Below are positions 1-4,925 of a stretch of 5,369 nt of DNA, piece after piece (the stretch's first letter is position 1; every line of letters begins with the position of its first letter). This DNA comes from Nocardioidaceae bacterium. GTDB taxonomy: Bacteria; Actinomycetota; Actinomycetes; Propionibacteriales; Nocardioidaceae. A model generated the notes under the pieces. It searched no databases and had not been told where the DNA came from. It saw nothing but the letters and a program-made list of their open reading frames with translations. The stretch spans positions 1 through 5,369 of the forward strand of contig JACCVA010000213.1 of the NCBI GenBank assembly GCA_013698435.1, in the 5' to 3' direction. The translations under genes and the position numbers were made by a program.

Positions 1-24
1 CATCACATGTACACGCTGAGCCAT
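1..24 (-). CDS. lsr2: lsr2, first 8 codons of the nucleoid-associated silencer Lsr2 (runs off left edge)
   Basis: Only the first eight codons are visible; they read MAQRVHVM on the minus strand and continue beyond the window. The start is an ATG at 22-24 with a good Shine-Dalgarno AAAGGA at 31-36, six bases upstream. The peptide matches the typical actinobacterial Lsr2 opening (MA-[KQ]-[KR]-V-x-V). Lsr2 is a small H-NS-like protein that binds AT-rich DNA and silences horizontally acquired and stress genes. Position supports the call: in M. tuberculosis lsr2 (Rv3597c) lies directly downstream of lysS (Rv3598c) on the same strand, as here. A 97 bp gap after the lysS stop contains a likely promoter of its own. 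The start and RBS are seen directly; the identity rests on eight residues plus synteny. Confidence 0.75.
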
Positions 25-58
25 GATGGGTCCTTTCACGGAATGCTGGCGGCCACCC

Positions 59-67
59 ACGCTAACA
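59..67 (-). promoter_or_regulatory. Candidate extended -10 promoter element for lsr2
   Basis: On the minus strand this site reads TGTTAGCGT, a perfect match to the actinobacterial extended -10 pattern TGnTAnnnT. A transcription start near position 52 would give a leader of about 28 bases with the lsr2 Shine-Dalgarno well placed. No good -35 hexamer is found at 16-19 bp. A TTGAGT lies upstream (minus strand, about 22 bp from the -10), which is too far. Extended -10 promoters often lack a good -35. This is motif matching by eye only. Confidence 0.4.
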
Positions 68-123
68 GCATTGGTAGTTCGGCGCGACTCAAGAGAAAGG
101 AAGCACGAAGTCCGGGCACGCGC

Positions 124-1641
124 CTACTCGGGTCGCACCGTGGGAAAGAGAATGGATTCCCGAATCCCTACCCCACACAACAACATGACGAGGCGGTCGA
201 CGCCCAAGCCCATCCCCCCGGCTGGAGGCATGCCGTACTCCAATGCGCGTAAAAACTCCTCGTCGAGGTCCATTGCCTCGGGGTCACCCTGCGCCGCCAA
301 CAACGATTGAGCGATCAACCGCTCTCGTTGCACCACCGGGTCGTTCAACTCGGAATACGCGGGAGCAAGCTCTACGCCGTTGATGATGAGGTCAAAGGCC
401 TCACCGAGCCCCGGAATATGGCGGTGCGCCTTGGCGAGCGGCTTCATTGACTCGGGATAGTCTCGGACAAAGGTGGGCGTAATCAGCGTGTGCTCCACCA
501 GCTTTTCGTACAGTTCCCCGACCATCTCACCGGCGTCCCACTGCGGCTGCAGTTCGACGTGGTGCTTGTCCGCGTGCTCGCGCAAGACCTCTGCCGGCGT
601 CTGCGGTGTCACGTGCCCGCCGATGGCGTCCGAGACGAGGTCGTGGATCGATGCGTGTCGCCATTGTCCTTCCAGGTCGATCTCCGAGCCGTCCCTGCCG
701 GGTACGACGGTGGCGCCGAGCGCGCGGGCGGCGTCGAGAACCAACCGCCTCAGCAGCGCCGCCATGGTGTCGTAGTCACCGTAGGCCTCGTAGGCCTCGA
801 GCATCGAGAACTCGACCGCGTGCGTCGAGTCGATGCCCTCGTTGCGGAACGTCCGCCCGATCTCGTAGACCTTGTCGACCCCGCCCACCATCGCCTTCTT
901 CAGGTCGAGCTCCAGGGCGATCCTCAGCAGCATGTCGAGATCCAGGGCGTTGACATGGGTACGGAAGGGCCGGGCGCTGGCGCCACCGTTGGTGGCTTGG
1001 AGCACCGGGGTCTCGACCTCGACATAGCCCGACCGGTCCAAGGTGGCGCGCAGGGACTTGAGCACCGTCGCCTTGGCCCGCACCATCGAGCGGGGATGAT
1101 CACGCACGATCATGTCGACGTAGCGCAGCCGGACCCTTGCCTCCTCGGAGAGCGGTCGGTGCTCATTGGGGAGCGGCCTGAGCGCCTTGGCCGCCATCTG
1201 CCAGGTGACGACCTGCACCGACAGCTCTCCACGGCGGCTGGTGACGACCTCGCCTTGCACCGCGATGATGTCGCCTAGGTCGACGAGGGCCTTGAAGTCG
1301 GCAAGCGAGTCCTCACCCACATCGGCGAGTGAGAACATCGCCTGCAGCTCGGTGCCGTCGCCCTCGCGCAGTCGGGCGAAACACAGCTTGCCGGTGTTGC
1401 GCAGGAAGATCACCCGGCCGGTGACGGCGACGTGGTCGCCGGTCCTGTGGTCGGTGCCGAGCTGGTCGGAGTCGTACGCCGAGACGACTGCGGCGAGCGT
1501 GTGGCTGCGCGGAACCTCGACCGGATAGGGGTCGACTCCCCGCTCGATGAGCTTGCCCCGCTTCTCCCGGCGTACGCGCATCTGCTCGGGCACGTCGTCG
1601 ACCTGCCCTGGCTGAGAAGAAGCTCCAGGGGACTCAGACAT
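124..1641 (-). CDS. lysS: Lysine--tRNA ligase, class II (LysRS)
   Basis: Cytoplasmic enzyme that charges tRNA-Lys with lysine using ATP. Starting at the ATG at 1641 the protein is 505 residues, the usual length for actinobacterial LysS. An N-terminal OB-fold anticodon-binding domain occupies about residues 70-155 and ends in the ALRPLP linker near 153-158. The class II catalytic core follows: motif 1 around 206-214 (YVEVETPVL), the GGASARPFRTH segment near 219-229, motif 2 with FRNEG at 266-270, SELND at 430-434, and motif 3 GMGLGVDR at 476-483, closing with LFPTVRPE. A GTG at 1647 would add two residues. Neither start has a recognisable Shine-Dalgarno, and a seven-codon ORF ends just upstream, so initiation may be coupled to it. 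The segment usually written APELYLK reads ALELDLK here, and HNPEF reads HAVEF. These are odd, but the rest of the fold is intact. It lies between coaX and lsr2, as in mycobacteria. Confidence 0.96.
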   Translation of the reverse strand: MSESPGASSQPGQVDDVPEQMRVRREKRGKLIERGVDPYPVEVPRSHTLAAVVSAYDSDQLGTDHRTGDHVAVTGRVIFLRNTGKLCFARLREGDGTELQAMFSLADVGEDSLADFKALVDLGDIIAVQGEVVTSRRGELSVQVVTWQMAAKALRPLPNEHRPLSEEARVRLRYVDMIVRDHPRSMVRAKATVLKSLRATLDRSGYVEVETPVLQATNGGASARPFRTHVNALDLDMLLRIALELDLKKAMVGGVDKVYEIGRTFRNEGIDSTHAVEFSMLEAYEAYGDYDTMAALLRRLVLDAARALGATVVPGRDGSEIDLEGQWRHASIHDLVSDAIGGHVTPQTPAEVLREHADKHHVELQPQWDAGEMVGELYEKLVEHTLITPTFVRDYPESMKPLAKAHRHIPGLGEAFDLIINGVELAPAYSELNDPVVQRERLIAQSLLAAQGDPEAMDLDEEFLRALEYGMPPAGGMGLGVDRLVMLLCGVGIRESILFPTVRPE

Positions 1642-1651
1642 AGGCACGAGG

Positions 1652-1675
1652 CTAATGCATCGCCTGACGCGTCAT
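1652..1675 (-). CDS. Possible seven-codon leader ORF upstream of lysS
   Basis: In the 60 bp gap between coaX and lysS the minus strand carries ATG (1673-1675) through TAG (1652-1654), encoding MTRQAMH. A GGAG Shine-Dalgarno at 1681-1684 lies five bases before the ATG, better than anything in front of lysS itself. The stop falls 4 bases before the possible lysS GTG at 1647 and 10 before the ATG at 1641. Ribosomes ending here could therefore reinitiate on lysS. It has no lysine codons, so a lysine-sensing attenuator is unlikely. An ORF this short can arise by chance. The claim rests on the strong RBS, the placement and the missing lysS RBS. Confidence 0.3.
   Translation of the reverse strand: MTRQAMH
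1665..1674. repeat. Perfect 10 bp palindrome in the coaX-lysS gap
   Basis: TGACGCGTCA is a perfect palindrome between the coaX stop and the lysS start, overlapping the first codons of the short leader ORF. It could be a protein-binding site or a small RNA hairpin, though a hairpin would have to open its central bases to form a loop. There is no T-run after it, so it is not a convincing terminator. Palindromes of this size do occur by chance in GC-rich DNA. Confidence 0.35.
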
Positions 1676-1701
1676 CCCTGCTCCGCGGCGGTTCGCTGCG
1701 C

Positions 1702-2481
1702 TCAGGACAGGTTGCGCTCGTAGATGAGACGTAGGCCTGTCAGCGTGAGCGCCGGCTCCTCACGGGTGAAGACGGAGCACTCCTCGACGACCGGCAAGCT
1801 CAGGTTGCCGGTGGCGATCACCTCCACGTCGGCCTCGTCGGCGTCGAGCTCGCGCACCATCCGCGCGACGATGCCGTCGACCTGACCGGCGAAGCCGAAC
1901 ACTGCTCCGGACTGGAGTGCTTCGGTCGTGTTCTTGGCGATCACCGCGCGCGGGCGCTCCACCTCGACCTGCCGCAGCTGGGCGGCCCGCTCGCGCAGAG
2001 CCGCGACCGACGTCTCGACGCCGGGGGCGATGGCTCCGCCGACGTAGCGACCGGAGCCGTCCACGACGTCGAACGTCGTCGCGGTCTCGAAGTCGACGAT
2101 GATGCACGGTCCACCTACGAGGTGGGAGGCAGCGACCGCGTTCGCCACCCGGTCGGTGCCCACCTCGCGAGGGTTGTCCGTCAGCACCGGCAGACCACTC
2201 TTCACCCCCGGACCGACGATCACCGTCGGCAGGCCGTCGAACGACGCCGCCAACATCGCCCGGAGCTCGTGCAGCACCAACGGGACCGTGGACGAGACAC
2301 AGACGCCTTCGACTGAGCCTTCTGCATCGTCGGTTTGTACGAGACCGCCGATGAGCAGCCCCCACTCGTCAGAGGTGCGGCGTACGTCAGTGGAGACCTG
2401 CCAGGTGTCACGCAGCTCGGCGTCGTCGAAGACGCCGAACGTTGTGTGCGCGTTGCGTACGTCGACGCACAGCAGCCTCAT
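1702..2481 (-). CDS. coaX: Type III pantothenate kinase (CoaX), with altered nucleotide-binding motifs
   Basis: The family phosphorylates pantothenate with ATP, the first step of coenzyme A synthesis, in the cytoplasm. The ATG at 2481 has GAGGA at 2491-2495, nine bases upstream, and opens with MRLLCVDVRN, the expected first beta-strand. The product is 259 residues, normal for the family. It belongs to the ASKHA fold. Visible motifs are D7-V-R-N-A (phosphate loop), VGTDR at 107-111 with the presumed catalytic Asp110, DFETATTFD at 130-138, GGAIAPG at 148-154, AVFGFAGQVDG at 193-203, ATGN at 223-226 and the C-terminal GLRLIYERN. Several positions depart from the family pattern: Ala11 where Ser/Thr normally follows the Asn, Glu132 in place of the Gly of DFG, and ATGN in place of ATGG. 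The M. tuberculosis CoaX, also divergent, is reported to be inactive as a kinase. The gene lies 19 bp after panD, so co-transcription is likely. The family call is secure; activity is uncertain. Confidence 0.93.
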   Translation of the reverse strand: MRLLCVDVRNAHTTFGVFDDAELRDTWQVSTDVRRTSDEWGLLIGGLVQTDDAEGSVEGVCVSSTVPLVLHELRAMLAASFDGLPTVIVGPGVKSGLPVLTDNPREVGTDRVANAVAASHLVGGPCIIVDFETATTFDVVDGSGRYVGGAIAPGVETSVAALRERAAQLRQVEVERPRAVIAKNTTEALQSGAVFGFAGQVDGIVARMVRELDADEADVEVIATGNLSLPVVEECSVFTREEPALTLTGLRLIYERNLS

Positions 2482-2500
2482 CGAGGCTCGTCCTCGCCGG

Positions 2501-2929
2501 TCATGTGCCGGTGGAGTGGGGCGACGGGCGGAAACCCGCTGCTCCCGCCGAAGCCGGGAGCGTCGACGCGGCGGACCCCTTCTCGACGATCGCGTTGTCG
2601 GCATCGACGAACACGACGGCAGGTGTGAACGAGCGTGCCTCGTCATCGTCGAACTGGCCGTAGGCGATCAAGATGACGATGTCTCCCTCGCTCACGAGGC
2701 GGGCGGCGGCACCGTTGATGCCGATGACCCCGGTGCCGCGTCGCCCGGCGATCGCATACGTGACGAGTCGCGCGCCGTTGGTGACGTCCACGACGTGCAC
2801 CAGCTCGCCCGGCATGAGGTCGGCGGCCTCCAGCAGCTCCTCGTCGATCGTGACCGAGCCGACGTAGTCGACGTCTGCCTCGGTCACCGTGGCGCGATGG
2901 ATCTTGGACTTCATCAGGGTGCGGATCAT
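2501..2929 (-). CDS. panD: Aspartate 1-decarboxylase (PanD), pyruvoyl enzyme
   Basis: Converts L-aspartate to beta-alanine and CO2, supplying one half of pantothenate. The protein has 142 residues. The self-processing site is intact: Tyr22-Val-Gly24-Ser25, where cleavage would turn Ser25 into the pyruvoyl group. Lys9, Arg54, Thr57 and Tyr58, used in substrate binding and catalysis in the E. coli enzyme, are at identical positions, as is the Asn72-Gly-Ala stretch. After about residue 117 comes a C-terminal tail rich in Ala, Ser, Gly and Pro. The E. coli protein is shorter (126 residues), while mycobacterial PanD also carries a tail. The ATG at 2927-2929 overlaps the panC stop (ATGA) and has AAGGGA at 2937-2942 with a seven-base spacer, indicating translational coupling. 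coaX starts 19 bp downstream. In this lineage PanD should self-cleave, or need no PanM-type partner; that part is inference. Confidence 0.97.
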   Translation of the reverse strand: MIRTLMKSKIHRATVTEADVDYVGSVTIDEELLEAADLMPGELVHVVDVTNGARLVTYAIAGRRGTGVIGINGAAARLVSEGDIVILIAYGQFDDDEARSFTPAVVFVDADNAIVEKGSAASTLPASAGAAGFRPSPHSTGT

Positions 2930-3843
2930 GGCGGCGTCCCTTCGCTGGCGCGCATGCCGAGCTGCACCTGCACGTTGTCGACCAGCCGGGTGGTCCCGAC
3001 CCTGGCGGCGACCAGCAACCGGGCGGCGCCGCGAGGAGGGGGCGCGTCCAGGTCGCCGCTGCGAACCTCAAGGTAGTCGAGCGCGACGCCCGGCTCCGCG
3101 GCGATCACGTCGTGGGCTGCGGCGAGCACGGCTTCGGCGCCTGCCGGCCCGGCGAGAGAGCCCGCTCGCAGGGCAGCGCTCAGCGCCACCGCCGCCCGGC
3201 GCTCCTCGACCGACAGGTAGGCGTTGCGTGAGCTCAGGGCGAGGCCGTCCGGTTCCCGCAGTGTCTCGACACCGAGTACGGCGACCGGCATGCAAAGATC
3301 GGCGACCATCCGGCGGATGAGCACGAGCTGCTGGTAGTCCTTCTCCCCGAATACCGCGACGTGGGGTCCGACCAGGCCGAAGAGCTTGGCGACGACGGTG
3401 ACGACACCACCGAAGTGGCCGGGACGGCTGGCGCCGTCGAGGATCTCGGCCAGCGGCCCGGGGTGCACGCTGACCTTCGGCCGTCCGTCGGGATACATCA
3501 CCTCGACCGCGGGCGCAAAGACGACGTCCACGTGGTGCCGGGCGCACAGCTGAAGGTCCTCGTCGAACGAGCGCGGGTAGCGCTCGAGGTCCTCACCTGG
3601 TCCGAACTGCAACGGGTTGACGAAGATCGACGCGACCAGCACCTCGCCGCGACCACGCGCGTGGTCGAGCAGGGCTGCGTGGCCGGCGTGCAACGCACCC
3701 ATGGTCGGTACGAGCACGGTGCGTGCCCCCGGGCGGCCGAGGCTGTCGAAGCTCCGGATGGCCCGGTGCAACTCGACCCGAGTGCGGGCGACGACCGGGC
3801 CGTCAGTCGTCGCGGGCCGGGGGGGGCGGGCCAGAGACGTCAT
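2926..3843 (-). CDS. panC: Pantothenate synthetase (PanC)
   Basis: Cytoplasmic enzyme that joins pantoate and beta-alanine to pantothenate using ATP via a pantoyl-adenylate. The predicted protein has 305 residues, near the family norm of 280-310. It shows the nucleotidyltransferase signature PTMGALHAGH at 46-55 (HIGH-type HAGH at 52-55), FVNPLQFG at 74-81, GHFGGVVTVV at 142-151, FGEKDYQQL at 165-173 and the KMSKS-equivalent LSSRN at 203-207. The ATG at 3841-3843 lies seven bases after the stop of the DUF2520 gene and lacks a clear Shine-Dalgarno, so translation probably depends on the upstream gene. The in-frame ATG at 3939 is less likely because it would overlap that gene by about 90 bases and add non-homologous sequence. 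Codons 6-9 contain a run of eight C, a possible slippage site. The product feeds directly on the output of panD next door. Confidence 0.97.
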   Translation of the reverse strand: MTSLARPPRPATTDGPVVARTRVELHRAIRSFDSLGRPGARTVLVPTMGALHAGHAALLDHARGRGEVLVASIFVNPLQFGPGEDLERYPRSFDEDLQLCARHHVDVVFAPAVEVMYPDGRPKVSVHPGPLAEILDGASRPGHFGGVVTVVAKLFGLVGPHVAVFGEKDYQQLVLIRRMVADLCMPVAVLGVETLREPDGLALSSRNAYLSVEERRAAVALSAALRAGSLAGPAGAEAVLAAAHDVIAAEPGVALDYLEVRSGDLDAPPPRGAARLLVAARVGTTRLVDNVQVQLGMRASEGTPP

Positions 3844-3850
3844 CGGCGGC

Positions 3851-4783
3851 TCAGGAGCCAAGGTCGGCCAGCGCGCCGTCGAGCACCTCGGCCAGCGCGG
3901 CGGCCCGGCGTGGGTCGAGGCGGCCGTCGGAGACGGCATGGTCGGCCGTGGCTCGGGCCATCGCGACGTACGACTGCACGGTGGAGGTCGCCAGAGCCCC
4001 GTCAGCGCCGCCCGCCACCATCGTGCGCAGGTGCTCGCGCACGGTCTCGACGTCGCCGCGAACGATCGGGCCGGTCAGCGCGGCGTCGCCGTACGCGAGC
4101 GCGTTGTCGAGCGCCGCGCCGAGGAGCGGCCGGAGCGTCGCGGCCGGGTCGGCCGAGCCCGCCTGGCGCAGCATCTCCATCGCCTGCGAGACCAAGGTGA
4201 CCAGGTGGTTGGCGCCGTGGGCGAGCGCCGCGTGGTAGAGAGCGCGGTGCTCCTCCGCGACCCACACGATGGTTCCGCGCAGATCGCTGACGAGTGCTTC
4301 GGCCAGCGGCCGCTCGGTGACGTCCGCAGAGACGCCGTAGACGCAACCGGTGAGCCGGTCGAGGTCGACGTCGGTGCCGGTGAACGTCATGGCCGGGTGC
4401 AGCGCGACGCCGTGGGCGCCGATGGACGTGGCCGGTTCGAGCACGTCGAGACCATGCCGTCCGCTCGTGTGGACGACGTACTGCCCTGAGTGGATCGCAC
4501 CCGAGGCGACCAGCATCCGCACCACGTTGTCGAGGGAGTCGTCGGGCACGGTCAGCAGGAGCAGGTCGCACGCCTTGGCGACGGCACTCGGCTTGTCGAT
4601 CCGTACGCCTGGAAGCAGGGTCTCGATGCGGGTGCGGGACGCGCCCGACTCACCGGCGACCGCTGCGATCGGGTGTCCCGCCTCCCGCAGCGCTGCGGCG
4701 AGGACCGCCCCGACCCGACCGGCGCCGATGACGCCGACGCGGAGCCGGGACCGCGGGGGTCGGCTGGTCGATCCAGCGGTCAT
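3851..4783 (-). CDS. Rossmann-fold/DUF2520 oxidoreductase, candidate ketopantoate reductase
   Basis: A 310-residue protein. The N-terminal dinucleotide-binding fold has VGVIGAGRVG at 16-25 (GxGxxG), then a strand and turn DLLLLTVPDD at 73-82 and VVHTSGRHG at 103-111. ALHPAMTF at 127-134 is characteristic of this family. The helical DUF2520 domain covers about 160-305 and includes YHAALAHGANHL at 183-194 and LRPLLGAALDNAL at 217-229. The overall layout resembles 6-phosphogluconate dehydrogenase/ketopantoate reductase-like enzymes. The ATG at 4781-4783 has a strong GGAAAGG at 4792-4798, eight bases upstream; an open frame extends to 5164 but is arginine-rich and implausible. panC starts seven bases after its stop. 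As I recall, the PanG ketopantoate reductase of Francisella has the same domain pair. Together with the panC-panD context this suggests the NADPH step ketopantoate to pantoate. M. tuberculosis Rv3603c is the equivalent gene. The family is clear; the reaction is inferred. Confidence 0.92.
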   Translation of the reverse strand: MTAGSTSRPPRSRLRVGVIGAGRVGAVLAAALREAGHPIAAVAGESGASRTRIETLLPGVRIDKPSAVAKACDLLLLTVPDDSLDNVVRMLVASGAIHSGQYVVHTSGRHGLDVLEPATSIGAHGVALHPAMTFTGTDVDLDRLTGCVYGVSADVTERPLAEALVSDLRGTIVWVAEEHRALYHAALAHGANHLVTLVSQAMEMLRQAGSADPAATLRPLLGAALDNALAYGDAALTGPIVRGDVETVREHLRTMVAGGADGALATSTVQSYVAMARATADHAVSDGRLDPRRAAALAEVLDGALADLGS

Positions 4784-4925
4784 GTGGTGCGCCTTTCCGT
4801 TCCAGTCCCGATGCGGGTACCAGACGATGTGCGACCTGGACGTGCGGTGACACGTCGACCGGAGCCGACCACTCAACGATACCGCGCGGGTCCCGGGGGG
4901 ACGTCTTCCACGTTCGTGCGAAACG
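4784..4925 (-). other. Intergenic leader upstream of the pan cluster
   Basis: This 142 bp gap is the only sizeable one upstream of the DUF2520-panC-panD-coaX group and so probably contains its promoter. On the minus strand a TATCGT (4876-4881) fits the actinobacterial -10 pattern TAnnnT, but no convincing -35 lies 16-19 bp upstream. Transcription from it would give a leader of roughly 85 bases that includes the dyad at 4839-4856. A short GTCCC/GGGAC hairpin (4890-4902) lacks a T-run and is not called a terminator. No known riboswitch was recognised. Confidence 0.3.
4839..4856. repeat. Inverted repeat GACGTG-N6-CACGTC upstream of the pan cluster
   Basis: Two perfect 6 bp arms (4839-4844 and 4851-4856) flank a six-base spacer. 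The dyad lies 56-73 bases upstream of the DUF2520 start, within the presumed leader or promoter region. The spacing would suit a dimeric regulator, or a small RNA hairpin with a six-base loop. No regulator can be named from sequence alone, and a chance origin is possible. Confidence 0.3.

Noticed and set aside
7..310. Small plus-strand frames at the left end (81 and 95 codons)
   Set aside because: They run antisense across the lsr2 start, its promoter region and the lysS 3' end, with no RBS or recognisable product.
490..1278. Plus-strand open frame (262 codons) opposite lysS
   Set aside because: It is antisense to the conserved catalytic core of LysRS, its composition is Arg/Val/Asp-rich as expected for a shadow frame, and no domain is visible.
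2482..2646. N-terminal extension of coaX by 55 residues
   Set aside because: It is Arg/Ser/Pro-rich, overlaps panD out of frame, and precedes the MRLLCVDVRN start that matches the family and has its own RBS.
2099..3076. Long plus-strand open frame (325 codons) opposite coaX, panD and panC
   Set aside because: It spans three well-supported minus-strand genes with intact motifs, has no recognisable domain, and is the kind of antisense frame expected at this GC content.
3361..4489. Overlapping plus-strand open frames (279 and 290 codons) opposite panC and the DUF2520 gene
   Set aside because: They lie antisense to conserved motifs of both genes, are low-complexity and Arg/Gly-rich, and have no family resemblance.
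4890..4902. GTCCC/GGGAC hairpin as a terminator for the right-edge gene
   Set aside because: The stem is only five pairs with a three-base loop, has no following T-run on the minus strand, and arises from a simple G/C run.
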